DNA of 64,000 bases from Hyphomonadaceae bacterium (GCA_016714495.1 JADKDU010000002.1:595340-659339), one strand, 5' to 3'; numbered from the stretch's first letter, positions 53,592 to 63,317 are shown. Made by a program: numbers and translations. Notes: generated by a model from the sequence alone, not told the origin.

Positions 53592-54175
53592 AGATCAGAC
53601 ACGCTCATATTCTGACGCGCGAGGTTCTCCCGTTTCTGGCGTCACTGCTCGCGCTCGTCGCGCTGGCGCTACTATTCGATGCGCTCCTTCACCTGCTCAA
53701 TGCCGTATGGGTCGGCCGCTATCTCGGCATCCCTGGTGTTCTGCTCATTGTGGGGTCCTTCGGTTACTCGCTTCGGAAGCGCAAGTTGATCCATGCTGGA
53801 AAGCCTGTGGACCTCTTGCGCTTGCATGAGCGCATGGCCTGGGCGGGATCGCTACTCGTACTGGTGCATGCCGGGATCCACTTCAACGCCATCCTAGCAT
53901 GGCTGGCGGTCTGGGCCATGCTGATCAATGTCGCGAGCGGCCTGACCGGCAAGTTCCTTCTGCAGCGAGCGCGGCGGAGGCTGGAAGCAGCTCGTGACGC
54001 AATGCGCCGGCAGGGTCTTTCGGCCGAAGAGCTGGAAGACAGCACATACTGGGACACCCTCGCATTTGATGTCGTCAAGCAATGGCGCGCCGTCCACTTC
54101 CCGATCGCGCTTGCATTCGGCGTGCTTGCACTCGCGCACATTGCCGCCGTCTTCTGGCACTGGGGATGGAAATGA
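53588..54175 (+). CDS. Cytochrome-b-like membrane protein
   Basis: The ATG at 53588 overlaps the previous stop. The 195 residues have four membrane helices (about 12-35, 40-58, 78-103 and 158-180). Histidines are placed for heme b: LHERMAWAGSLLVLVHAGIH in helix 3 and VHFPIALAFGVLALAHIAAVFWH in helix 4. A charged loop (about 115-155) lies between. It would take electrons from the reductase and pass them across the membrane to the octaheme cytochrome that follows. This role is inferred from the order. The family is not one I can name with confidence. Confidence 0.82.
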   Translation: MKIRHAHILTREVLPFLASLLALVALALLFDALLHLLNAVWVGRYLGIPGVLLIVGSFGYSLRKRKLIHAGKPVDLLRLHERMAWAGSLLVLVHAGIHFNAILAWLAVWAMLINVASGLTGKFLLQRARRRLEAARDAMRRQGLSAEELEDSTYWDTLAFDVVKQWRAVHFPIALAFGVLALAHIAAVFWHWGWK

Positions 54176-54885
54176 AGCGCGGCTGGGTCTTGGCGCTCGT
54201 CGGCGCAAATCTTGTCGCGATCATTGCGCTCGTCTTTGCCTATCCACATCTCATGATCAGCCCGGGTTCGCTCATCCCGGCGCATGCGGCGTTGGCAGAG
54301 AACTGCTCCTCCTGCCATGCGCCGTTCCGTGGAGTGCCCCCGGCGAAATGCGTTTCGTGTCACGCGGTGGCGGACATCGGGATTCGGACGACGAACGGAG
54401 CGGCGATTGCAGATGCGAGCTCGCGACCGGCCTTCCATCAGGCGCTCATCACGCAGGCCTGCTTGTCGTGCCACACGGAACATCCGGGCGCCAGTCCAGC
54501 CACGCGCGAACCTTTATTCTCACATGATCTTCTTAACGAGACGATGCGGAACCAGTGTTCAAGCTGCCACGTGCCGCCAGTGGACGCGCTTCATGCGGAC
54601 AAGTCAGCCAAGTGCGCCACGTGTCACACCCAGGGCGGCTGGAAGCCCGCAACATTCGACCACGATCGATTCTTCCCGTTGATCGGACCGCACAAGGCAA
54701 CGTGTGCGACCTGCCATACCAAGAGTGATTTCAGCACATACACATGCTTCTCATGTCACGAGCACGAACCAGGACGCGTGCAAGCGAAGCATCTCGAGGA
54801 AGGCATTCGCAACATCGACAACTGCGTGAGCTGCCATCGGAAAGGGGGGGCAGAAGGGGAAGGGGAGGAAGGCAACGACGACTAG
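54172..54885 (+). CDS. Membrane-anchored octaheme cytochrome c
   Basis: The ATG at 54172 overlaps the previous stop. The 237-residue protein has a membrane anchor (about 5-24) and eight CxxCH heme sites: CSSCH, CVSCH, CLSCH, CSSCH, CATCH, CATCH, CFSCH and CVSCH, with a short acidic, Gly/Glu-rich C-terminal tail. The spacing is of the cytochrome c3/multiheme type. It should lie in the periplasm and carry electrons onward or act as terminal acceptor of the operon. No terminal reductase is adjacent. Confidence 0.92.
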   Translation: MKRGWVLALVGANLVAIIALVFAYPHLMISPGSLIPAHAALAENCSSCHAPFRGVPPAKCVSCHAVADIGIRTTNGAAIADASSRPAFHQALITQACLSCHTEHPGASPATREPLFSHDLLNETMRNQCSSCHVPPVDALHADKSAKCATCHTQGGWKPATFDHDRFFPLIGPHKATCATCHTKSDFSTYTCFSCHEHEPGRVQAKHLEEGIRNIDNCVSCHRKGGAEGEGEEGNDD

Positions 54886-55066
54886 AGGGCACGTGCGCGT
54901 CCTTCCACGGACTGGGTTCTTCACCAAAATCTCGGCTAGGGATGCAGAGAGTTCTGGGACGACGCGAGATCAATGTACCGAGTGATTCTTCGCCACCGTG
55001 AACAGAACATCTACGACAGCAAACACATGGGATGGGCCAATACGTCCTTACGGGTACTTGAGCAGT

Positions 55067-55474
55067 CTAGGCCGCGGTGATTGCCTTTTCCACATCCTGC
55101 ACCGCGTGTCCGGTGAGATCCTTGCTGATCTCGCCGATCAGGGCCGACTTCAGCTTGGCGTGGTATTGCGGCCGAATGGCCCCAAGGGTGCGAGGGGCGG
55201 CGATGATCAGCAGGTGGGTAATTTGACCTGCCAGAACCCTCTTGTTGAGAAGGGCGACGACGCCGGCTGAAAAGGCGTCTTCCTTGTCCTGCCCGCCATC
55301 GGGATTGGCCGAGCTGCCATGGCGACCGGGTGTGGAGCCCTGGTGGTCGCCGACGTTGAGCGCTTCATGGTCCAAAGGCGTCAGCTTGAGATCGGCTTCG
55401 TCGCCGGCGTTGCGGAACAGGTTGAACTTTTCGCCGTCGGTGACGGCGACGGTGGCGCCTGTGGGAAGCTGCAT
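55067..55474 (-). CDS. Host-attachment family protein
   Basis: ATG 55474 is preceded by GGAGACTTCCA. The 135 residues resemble the "required for attachment to host cells" family: a TVAVTDGEKFNLFRN opening, a Ser/Gly/Asp-rich middle (HQGSTPGRHGSS), the ITHLLIIAAPRTLGAI strand-helix segment and a C-terminal helix (LKSALIGEISKDLTGH). Related proteins have a fold like ribosome-release factor eRF1 domains (baeRF group). The name comes from plant-associated bacteria; what it does here is unknown. Confidence 0.82.
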   Translation of the reverse strand: MQLPTGATVAVTDGEKFNLFRNAGDEADLKLTPLDHEALNVGDHQGSTPGRHGSSANPDGGQDKEDAFSAGVVALLNKRVLAGQITHLLIIAAPRTLGAIRPQYHAKLKSALIGEISKDLTGHAVQDVEKAITAA

Positions 55475-55567
55475 TGGAAGTCTCCATGTCGGCTGCAGGA
55501 ATGCGGCGCCTAAGCAGGGACGTACCGCACTCGGACAGCTTGCGGGCCTGCCCGATAAGTGTGGTCC

Positions 55568-55771
55568 TCAACGTGGGGCGGAGAAGCGGTCGAGCGGCAC
55601 GAACTCGAACTTGAAGGACTCTAAATCGTGCGTCTCGGTATGCATCTGATCGACTGTCTGCAAAGTTTGCAACGCTTGGCGCACGACCTTTACGCCGTCC
55701 ACCTTACGGTAGTCCTCGACCTGCAAGCCAAGAGCGGCCGACCCGTTCAGGGCGACCAGTCGCGCCAGCAA
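55568..55771 (-). pseudogene. 3' fragment of an unrecognised exported-protein gene
   Basis: The last 50 residues (ALGLQVEDYRKVDGVKVVRQ, then MHTETHDLESFKFEFVPLD) read as real protein, and end in a stop at 55568. Upstream there is no start or signal peptide. The pattern is like the end of small secreted beta-rich proteins. It looks like a gene whose front has been lost. Confidence 0.35.
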
Positions 55772-55816
55772 GGGAGCTCACTCCCGGCTGCTGTCGTAGG
55801 CGATTGACGACGCCTT

Positions 55817-56866
55817 CTATGGTTCCTCCGCGACGCCGGCAAAAATCTGCTTCCGAACGCCGTTCTTGCGTCCGTCGCGCTCATACTGGCGCCCGCCTGA
55901 CAGCAGATTGAACATCCCATAATTGCCCTCATGGCAGGCGTATTCGAACATCCCCTTCGTCTCGATGTTCAGCGGCATCTCGCCTTTCCATGATTGGGTG
56001 TAAAGGGCGGGATCTTCCACTGTGTATTCATAGAGAATTCGGCCGTCGCTCATGCGCGAGAACCGTTCCGTCACCTTGCCCTTGTCGGTGATGTTACTGT
56101 TCTGCTTGGGCATGACGTTGACGGTCTCAACAACGAGCGCGTTGCCCTCGTAGTGACCAACGGAGTCCCCGCCCCATTTCGGTGGGTTGGCCGGATTTCG
56201 CGCGACATCGATCGGGATGATACGCACATCGTGGTTCATTTCCGCGACGATCATCACATGCGTAGGCGTTTGAACGATCTGGTAGGTGTTGTTGTAAAGT
56301 GCGTTTCGCAGCACCGGGCCAGGGCCGCCGGTGAAGCCCCAAATACAACGCTCGGGAAGCCCACGCTGCTCGGGGCCGTCGCTTCCAAGATCAGCAAACT
56401 CTTCTTCTGACGCGGCCGCGCGCGCAGCTCCAGTGTTTTTGATAAATGGAATCTGCCCATTGGCTGGTTCTACGATCCACGACGAACGGTATTGTCCGTT
56501 GATCTTGCCGAGGTCCTCGCCTGGATCCATCCAGAAGCGGTTGTAGCCTCGATCGGGGTTATTGTCCGCCAACAATTCTTTCGAAGAAGCCTCGTCAAGC
56601 TTGGACAGGCCGGCCTCTTCCTTGGCCACACGCGTATAAATGTTGCGGTTGAACAGCTTCGCTGCCTCTTCATCGCTGATGATCAGGCCGGACGCGCCGG
56701 CCGGTCGAGTCATCGTCGTGAGGGAGGCGCTGGTGAAGATTCCTTGCACATCCGGCACGCCCCAGCTGGTCTTGGGCGGATTGTGCGCTGGTGCGCTTTG
56801 CGCCAACGCCACCGGCGCAATGCTCAAAACACATGCCACCGACGCTAGAATGGATGAATACCTCAC
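55817..56866 (-). CDS. Secreted protein of unknown family, member 2 (PPKTSWGVPD type)
   Basis: GTG 56866 has AAGGAG seven bases upstream and is the start of a clean signal peptide (VRYSSILASVACVLSIAPVALA). The 349 residues match the protein at 38872-39924 in order and spacing: PPKTSWGVPDVQGIFTSASL, YNRFWMDPGED, RSSWIVEP, VQTPTHVMIVAEMNHDVRIIP, HYEGNALVVETVN and ACHEGNYGMFN. So the window has two members 17 kb apart, one outside the IS-rich part. Function unknown. Secretion to the periplasm or outside is expected. Confidence 0.8.
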   Translation of the reverse strand: MRYSSILASVACVLSIAPVALAQSAPAHNPPKTSWGVPDVQGIFTSASLTTMTRPAGASGLIISDEEAAKLFNRNIYTRVAKEEAGLSKLDEASSKELLADNNPDRGYNRFWMDPGEDLGKINGQYRSSWIVEPANGQIPFIKNTGAARAAASEEEFADLGSDGPEQRGLPERCIWGFTGGPGPVLRNALYNNTYQIVQTPTHVMIVAEMNHDVRIIPIDVARNPANPPKWGGDSVGHYEGNALVVETVNVMPKQNSNITDKGKVTERFSRMSDGRILYEYTVEDPALYTQSWKGEMPLNIETKGMFEYACHEGNYGMFNLLSGGRQYERDGRKNGVRKQIFAGVAEEP

Positions 56867-57210
56867 AGCGCTTCTCCTTATTGCTCTAGACGAGCGACAT
56901 TGTTTTCGCAGCGCTTCGAGCGCCGTTGGCAAAACGAGTTTGGCGCTCAATACAGGACGACTGCATTTCGCTCCGTAAGATTGGTGCGATTTGCCAGCGC
57001 CCCCAAGTGAGCGAGATCGTTCGGCCTTTTGTTCGTGCCAAATGATAGACGCAACGATTTCACCGCAGGACCCTCCTGCTGTCCATCCAGCCTGACCAAT
57101 TTACCGAGCTCCACCGTCCAACTTTGCTGGAGATTTCGCTCGATTAGACTGTCGAGGAGGGTTGCCCATGCGTCTGCCGCAACGGAAGTCTTCAGGAGGC
57201 GACCATGCTC
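56867..57210. other. Tail-to-head gap upstream of the secreted protein gene
   Basis: The promoter of 55817-56866 should be here. A plus-strand start with GAGGAGGG at 57169 opens a 63-codon frame antisense to the acyl-CoA synthetase; I do not regard it as a gene. Confidence 0.4.
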
Positions 57211-58817
57211 CTATTGGACATAGCGTTGCCGGAGACGCTTCTTGTCGATCTTGCCGGTCGCGGTCAGGGGAATACTGTCGAAGTATACCTTCTCCGGAAG
57301 CCACCACTTGGCCACCTGGGACGCCAAGTGGGCGAGCACGCCTTCAGCGCTGACCTCTGCGGCGGAATGGGTCTCGATAACAAGGATCGGCCGCTCTTCC
57401 CATTTTGGATGTGGAACACCGACGACCGCCGCGATCTTGACGCCCGGATAGCCGATCGCGGCGTTCTCAAGGTCAACCGAGCTAATCCACTCTCCGCCCG
57501 ATTTGATTACATCCTTTTGCCGATCCGTGATGCGCATAAAACCTTCGGCGTCGAGCGTAACGATATCGCCGGTGTCAAACCAACCCTCGTCGTCCGTCGC
57601 ATCTTTGTCGGCTTTGAAATAACGCTGGACGGTCCATGGTCCGCGAACAAACAGCGCCCCGGGCGTTTGCCCATCAGGAGCAACTTGCGCGCCGTTTTCA
57701 TCGACCACTTTCAGTTCGATGCCGAACTGCATACGTCCCTGGCGGGTCCAGATCACCTCCTGCGCATACTCCGTTCCATGCGCCAGCAAAGCCGGCGTCG
57801 GGGTGGCGACCACACCTAGGGGGCATGTCTCCGTCATTCCCCATAGCTGCAGCACGGTGACGCCATACTTCTGCGCAAAGGTTTCGGCCATAGCGCGCGG
57901 AACGGCCGAGCCGCCGATAATGAGCCGCTTCAGGGTGCCTGTCGTTTTCCCCGTGCGCCCCAAGAAGTCGAGATAGTTGGTCCAGATGGTTGGCACGCCA
58001 CCGCTAACCGTCACGCCTTCAGCCGCTATCAACTCATCAAGATCGCCCGCGCCCATCTTGTCGGCGGGCAAGACGAGCTTCGATCCGTTGATTGGGGCGA
58101 TGTAGGGCAGGCCCCAGGCCGTCGCATGGTAAAGCGAAGAACAGGGCATCACGACGTCGAAGGCGGTGATGTTGAGGGCGCCGGAAAGACCGGCGGCCAT
58201 GGCATGCAGGACAATTGCTCGATGGCTGTACAATACGCCTTTGGGATCACCTGTCGTGCCAGACGTATAACACAGCACTGCGCCGCCATTCTCATCGATG
58301 GTTGGCCACTCGTAGCCGAGTGACTGCGCCGACAACATTTCCTCGTAGCAGAGGCCCCAATAGGTCCCGGCCTATGGTCATCTACATCGCTCATCAGCAC
58401 GAACGTCTTGACGGTTTTGAGCTGCGGGGCCAGGCGCTCCACAAGCGGGGTGAAAGACTTTTCGAAAATCAGAACGCCGCTCTCGGCGTGATTGATGATG
58501 TAGACGATCTGATCGTCGAAGAGCCGGGGATTTACTGTATTGAGCACCGCGCCAAGTCCGGGCACTGCATAGAAGAGTTCAAGATGCCGGTGTGTGTTCC
58601 AACCAAGCGTTGCCACCCGGTCGCCCGACTTCACTCCGATCGACCGGAGCGCCTTGGCGGCCTGCTCGGAGCGCTCGAGCAGGCGAGCGTAGTTGTACCT
58701 GTAGACAGGTTCGTCAATGCGTCGGGAAACGATCTCGACCGTTGCATGCGCGCGTGCAGCGAACCTCAGGATGTCGATGATTTGCAGCGGCGTGTGCTGC
58801 ATGAGTCCAGGGATCAT
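57211..58817 (-). CDS. Long-chain acyl-CoA synthetase, one 1-base deletion
   Basis: ATG 58817 has AGAGG upstream. The frame runs to about 58360, then the rest of the protein is in another frame. Adding one G to the G-run corresponding to 58355-58358 restores PIG-LCYEEM. The corrected protein is about 535 residues: an N-terminal AMP-binding domain with CYTSGTTGDPKGVLYSH, the PTIWTN and GGSAVP segments, WGMTETCP, then DTGDIVTL, RQKDVIKSGGEW and the C-terminal TATGKIDKKRLRQ Lys loop. It forms acyl-CoA from a fatty acid, ATP and CoA. The indel is in a homopolymer and is probably a sequencing error. A TetR remnant lies divergently upstream. Confidence 0.93.
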
Positions 58818-59050
58818 AACAGGGCCTCTTCTAAGGTTGTGCCAAGCCATTCTGTCATGACTCTCGTGGTATCCGCACCGGCTTTTGGCAATGGCCCTGA
58901 ATCGCCCCTGGCGATGCGGAGAAGCGGGGCGCGGCGCCTGGTTGAACAATTCCGCCAATCGCCGTAACAATCGTCGCGCGCGATGCTATTGGGTTGGAAG
59001 GCGCCTCCACGAGGGAAAGCGCGGGCGCAACGCACGTGTCCATTCCTTAG

Positions 59051-59404
59051 ACGGGGGGACGCTGTCGCTATGCGGTCGATCAGCTTTTTTCGCTGGCCGA
59101 GAAGCTGTCGCGAAGCGCAGACCCTGTTGAGGGTCTGCAGAAGTGGTTAGAGGCCAATGTCCGGCTCGTCGCGACCAAGAAGGGGATGGTCGAGGCGCTG
59201 CAACTCGTCGCTCATGGTTCGTCGGAAGAGCTGCTTCGCGCGCTGGTTGGAAAACTTTCATTCTCAATCGGCGGAAAGTGGCAGCCCGGCGCGTTGAGGT
59301 TGATCAATGTCTTCGTCGACGGCTTGTGCCGCTCGACGAGCCTGGAGCTCCGCGCCGCCAATAAAAATCGGGCCTGCTGGCAAGGTAAACCCGAAGCAGA
59401 ATAA
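59051..59404 (+). pseudogene. TetR-family regulator, C-terminal remnant
   Basis: From about 59069 the frame reads YAVDQLFSLAEKLSR, DPVEGLQKWLEANVRLVATKKGM and EALQLVAHGSSEELL: the ligand-domain helices of TetR regulators (the KWL...VATKKGM pattern). The DNA-binding helix-turn-helix is absent and a TAG lies in frame at 59048. It stands divergent from the acyl-CoA synthetase, where such a regulator is often found. The last 35 residues fit less well and may follow an internal loss. Confidence 0.5.
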
Positions 59405-59786
59405 TTCGAACTTTGGTCGTCGAACTTGCTGCTTGAAATCGGAAATATTTCTGAAATCTGCGGCGGCCAAATTCGACCGGAAATCCTGAACTTGTCGGTC
59501 CCCTATTTTGATATCGGCGAGTATGGTGTCGTTGCATCATGCAGGTTCCGGAACTGCATCTCTGCAGCAATACATGACAACTATGCGGGACTGCGTCGGC
59601 GCCTTTCGCATACATTTGTGTCCTAGCCAGCCGGGTCACATACAATGCCAGGCAACAGCGCATTGGCTGTTCTGCTGGCGCAGACGGATTACTGCGGACC
59701 GTGCGTATAAGAGCAGCTCGTTCGCTCGTCGGTGAGGTCGCGGGTCTGGTTAACGTGTGGCGTGACGAGGGGGAGTGATTTTTGGG
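59405..59786. other. Stretch before the RND gene with no supported gene
   Basis: About 380 bases with short frames only. It should include the promoter of the small ORF and pump genes, but no clear boxes were recognised. Confidence 0.4.
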
Positions 59787-59888
59787 ATGCTGACAAAGCA
59801 CACGATCTTCGTCGGAGTCGCGATGGCATTCCTGGCTGTCGGCAGCACGGCTCTAGCAATGACCTCGGCCCAACCGCTGGCTTCTTAA
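59787..59888 (+). CDS. 33-residue signal-peptide-like ORF before RND gene
   Basis: ATG 59787 has GAGGGGGAGTG upstream. The 33 codons encode KHTIFVGVAMAFLAVGSTAL then MTSAQPLAS and a stop; it is a textbook signal peptide with nothing behind it. It starts 170 bases before the RND pump. It may be a real small exported peptide, or the start of a membrane-fusion protein gene that has lost its body. Confidence 0.45.
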   Translation: MLTKHTIFVGVAMAFLAVGSTALAMTSAQPLAS

Positions 59889-59956
59889 GAATCCGACCGG
59901 ACGAGGCGCAGTCTAACAATGCTAGTTTGAGCCAGTAACACAGGAGCAGTAGCGTC

Positions 59957-62900
59957 ATGCTTCTGTCAGACGTTTCAATCAAGCGACCCGTCTTTGCATC
60001 GGTCATCGGACTCTTGCTCGTCGCCGTGGGTATTGTCTCATTCACGCGCCTGTCGCTGCGCGAGTATCCAGACATCGACCCGCCGGTCGTCACCGTCCGC
60101 ACCACTTATCCTGGCGCATCCGCCAACGTGATCGAGTCGCGTATTACCGAAGTGATTGAGGATAGGATCGCGGGCGTTGAGGGCATCAGTTTTATCAGCT
60201 CGCAAAGCAGCGACGGCCAATCCACGATCTCGATCGAGTTCGACGTTTCGCGCAACATGGATTCCGCCGCCAACGATGTTCGCGACCGCGTCGGAGGCAT
60301 CCTGCGTCTGCTGCCGCAGGAAGCTGATCCGCCAGACGTGCAGAAGGCCGATGCGTCCGAAGAAATCGTCATCGGGATGCGTCTGAGCTCCGATCAGCGG
60401 GCTCCGATGGAGCTGACCGACTACGCGGACCGCTATCTCGTGGACCGGTTCTCCTCAGTAAACGGCGTTGCCCGCGTGGAGCTGGTCGGCGGACGAAAGC
60501 CTGCAATGCGTGTCTGGCTCGACCGCCACGCCATGGCGGCGCGGGGGCTCACGGCGAGCGATATCGAAAAGGTCGTCCGCACCGAAAATGTGGAATCGCC
60601 AGCCGGCAGCATCACGTCGCAAGATCTGGTCTATACGGCCCGCATTGACCGCCCGTTCACCACGGCGGAGGAGTTTGCTCAACTTGTGGTCGCCAAGGGA
60701 GCCGACGGCGTCGTCGTCAAGCTCGGCGACGTCGCCCGTGTCGAAATCGGAGCAGAGGAAGACCGTTCCATTTTTAGCGCCAACGGGCGCGAATCGGTGG
60801 GCATCCTTCTGTTCAAGCAATCGACGGCCAACGTCGTAGAAGTGATCAAGGAAGCCAAGGTCCGCGCGGCTGAAATCGCCGCCACGCTGCCTGCAGATAT
60901 GTCGTTCGTCACGACCGTCGACAATTCAATCTTCGTGACCGCCGCGATCAACGAGGTTTTCCTAACGCTCGGCATTGCCGTCTTGCTCGTGGTCGGCGTG
61001 ATCTTCCTTTTCCTAGGGTCGATCAAAGCGACGATCATCCCCGCCCTGACAGTTCCGATTTCATTGACTGCGTCGTTTATCGCGCTCTCGGCGTTCGGCC
61101 TGTCCGTCAACATGCTCACGCTCCTCGCGCTGGTCATGGCGATCGGCCTTGTGGTCGACGACGCCATCGTGGTGCTTGAGAACATACATCGGCGCATCGA
61201 AGAGCAGGGTGAGCCCCCGCTTGTGGCTGCCTACCGGGGAACGCGTCAGGTCGGCTTCGCCGTTATCGCCACCACCATGGTGCTGATTTCCGTGTTTGTG
61301 CCTATCACCTTCATGGAAGGCATGGTTGGTCGTCTGTTCACCGAGTTCGCCATCGCGATGGCCGCCGCCATCGCCTTTTCGATGCTCGTCGCGCTGACAA
61401 TCTCGCCGATGATGGCTTCAAGACTACTGGCGCCGCACACGGATGAGGCAGACAAGAAGAAAAAAGGCCTAGCCTATCGTGTTGACCAGGCTTTCGCGAA
61501 ACTGCGCGGGGCCTATGGCGCGGTGTATGACGCCACCGTGCGCCGACCTATTGCCATCGCCACCGCCTTCTTCGGCATTCTCGTCGGAAGCTATTTCCTC
61601 TTCACTGCCATCCCAAGTGAATACACCCCGCAGGAGGACCGTGGCACGTTCTCGGTGAATATCGTCGGACCTGAAGGCGCGTCGTTTGAATACATGAAGC
61701 CATTTATCGAGCAGGTGGAACAGCGCCTCCAGCCATTTGTGGAATCTGGCGACGTGGAAAAAATGTCCGTGCGCGCGCCCAACGGCTTCGGGCCTGCCTC
61801 CGGCGGCTTCAACTCTGGCTCGATCTCGCTCATGCTGAGCGAGTGGGGCCATCGCCGTACCCAGTCAGACCTGATCCAGGATATCAATCGCCGTCTGTCC
61901 AGCATCACCGGCGTGCGCGCATTCGCAGTGGCGCCGTCTGGCTTTGGCCGCAACAGCGGCAAGCCGATCCAGTTTGTGATAAAAGGCCCCTCTTACGAGA
62001 CGCTGCTCGAATGGCGGAACACGTTCGTCGACGCCCTCAACAAGGAAAATCCGGGCATCAGCCAGATCGACTGGGACTACAAGGAGACCCAGCAGCAGTT
62101 CCGGATCCAGGTTGACTACGCACGCGCCTCTGACCTTGGCGTTACCGTCCAGGAGATCGGCTCGACGCTGCAAACAATGCTTGGCTCCAAGCGCGTGGGC
62201 ACGTTCCTGCAGAATGGCGAGGAGCGTTACGTCATATTCGAGGGAGACCGCTCCGATCAGACGACTGCGCAGGACATGGAAAATATCTACGTCAGGGCCG
62301 GTCGCTCAGGCCAGCTGATCCCGCTGTCCAACCTGGTAAAGGTCATGCAGAGCGCCGACAGCCGTCGCTTGAACCGTTACAATCGCACGCGCTCCATTAC
62401 CGTCGACGCCACGCTCAACCCTGGTACTTCGCTCGGCACGACGCTCGACAAAATGGAAGCGATCGCGCGCCGCGTGCTGCCGGAAGAGGCCAGGTTCGAT
62501 TACAAAGGCCAGTCGCTGGACTACAAGCGCTCAGGCTCATCTATCATGTTTGTGTTCGCGTTCGGTGTCCTCGTCGTGTTCCTCGTGCTCGCTGCGCAAT
62601 TCGAGAGCTGGATCCACCCGCTTGTTATCATGCTGTGCGTGCCAGCGACCGTGGGCGGGGGGCTCTTGGGAATTTGGCTCACCGGCAATACGCTCAACAT
62701 TTACACACAGATCGGCCTGATCATGCTCGTGGGTCTCGCGGCGAAGAACGGCATTCTTATCGTCGAGTTCGCAAACCAGCTACGCGACAGGGGAGTCGAA
62801 TTCCACGCCGCTCTGCGCGAGGCGGCGCTCACCCGCTTCCGCCCGATCCTGATGACGTCGCTCACGGCAATCGCAGGCGCCATCCCGCTGATCTACAGTC

Positions 62901-63103
62901 ATGGCGCAGGCGCTGAGACGCGTTCGGCCATCGGCGTTGTTATTTTCGCCGGCGTCCTCTCCGCAATGGTGGTGACACTGATCCTTGTTCCAACCGCCTA
63001 CTCGCTGTTTGCAAGGCGCACTGGTTCGCCGCGTGACGTCGAACGGCGCCTGGCTAAGCTGGAGCTGGAAAACCCTGTGCAGGGCATCGCGCCAGCGGAA
63101 TAA
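59957..63103 (+). CDS. RND efflux transporter (HAE-1 family, inner-membrane subunit)
   Basis: The 1,048-residue protein starts at ATG 59957 (CAGGAG upstream). It has the twelve-helix RND layout with two large periplasmic loops. Conserved features are the N-terminal SIKRPVFA, the TM4 proton-relay Asp pair (GLVVDDAIVVLENIH), the TM10-11 region (LVGLAAKNGILIVEFANQ) and the RPILMTSLTAIAGAIPL end. HAE-1 pumps export drugs, dyes and detergents with a membrane-fusion protein and an outer-membrane channel. Neither partner gene is next to it; only a 33-residue signal-peptide ORF precedes it. Confidence 0.95.
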   Translation: MLLSDVSIKRPVFASVIGLLLVAVGIVSFTRLSLREYPDIDPPVVTVRTTYPGASANVIESRITEVIEDRIAGVEGISFISSQSSDGQSTISIEFDVSRNMDSAANDVRDRVGGILRLLPQEADPPDVQKADASEEIVIGMRLSSDQRAPMELTDYADRYLVDRFSSVNGVARVELVGGRKPAMRVWLDRHAMAARGLTASDIEKVVRTENVESPAGSITSQDLVYTARIDRPFTTAEEFAQLVVAKGADGVVVKLGDVARVEIGAEEDRSIFSANGRESVGILLFKQSTANVVEVIKEAKVRAAEIAATLPADMSFVTTVDNSIFVTAAINEVFLTLGIAVLLVVGVIFLFLGSIKATIIPALTVPISLTASFIALSAFGLSVNMLTLLALVMAIGLVVDDAIVVLENIHRRIEEQGEPPLVAAYRGTRQVGFAVIATTMVLISVFVPITFMEGMVGRLFTEFAIAMAAAIAFSMLVALTISPMMASRLLAPHTDEADKKKKGLAYRVDQAFAKLRGAYGAVYDATVRRPIAIATAFFGILVGSYFLFTAIPSEYTPQEDRGTFSVNIVGPEGASFEYMKPFIEQVEQRLQPFVESGDVEKMSVRAPNGFGPASGGFNSGSISLMLSEWGHRRTQSDLIQDINRRLSSITGVRAFAVAPSGFGRNSGKPIQFVIKGPSYETLLEWRNTFVDALNKENPGISQIDWDYKETQQQFRIQVDYARASDLGVTVQEIGSTLQTMLGSKRVGTFLQNGEERYVIFEGDRSDQTTAQDMENIYVRAGRSGQLIPLSNLVKVMQSADSRRLNRYNRTRSITVDATLNPGTSLGTTLDKMEAIARRVLPEEARFDYKGQSLDYKRSGSSIMFVFAFGVLVVFLVLAAQFESWIHPLVIMLCVPATVGGGLLGIWLTGNTLNIYTQIGLIMLVGLAAKNGILIVEFANQLRDRGVEFHAALREAALTRFRPILMTSLTAIAGAIPLIYSHGAGAETRSAIGVVIFAGVLSAMVVTLILVPTAYSLFARRTGSPRDVERRLAKLELENPVQGIAPAE

Positions 63104-63116
63104 GGCGCGGGGCCAC

Positions 63117-63200
63117 AGAGTGATCGCCGGTGGGAAACGATGTCGCTTGTGGGACATTCGTGTCGTTCGTCCCGGGACCATTTCGCTAACCGACAGCACG
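63117..63200 (-). mobile_element. Degenerate IS6 right end
   Basis: GTGATCGCCGGTGGGAAACG, then TCGCTTGTGGGACATTCGTG and TTCGCTAACCGACAGCACG match, with many changes, the first codons and right repeat of the IS6 copies. It shows that the elements also reached this side in the past. Confidence 0.6.
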
Positions 63201-63317
63201 CCAGCCGGGCGCCTCGCCGCGCCGGCCACGAACGTGCGCGGCAGGATTACGCCCAAATTTGCAGCAGCGCCTGACACAGTTAAGAACTCCGAAATCGGCT
63301 GCCAATAGTCTAGTTGC

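Noticed and set aside
57169..57353. Plus-strand 63-codon frame with GGAGGG upstream near the end of the acyl-CoA synthetase gene
   Set aside because: It is mostly antisense to the synthetase and has no protein-like pattern beyond the overlap.
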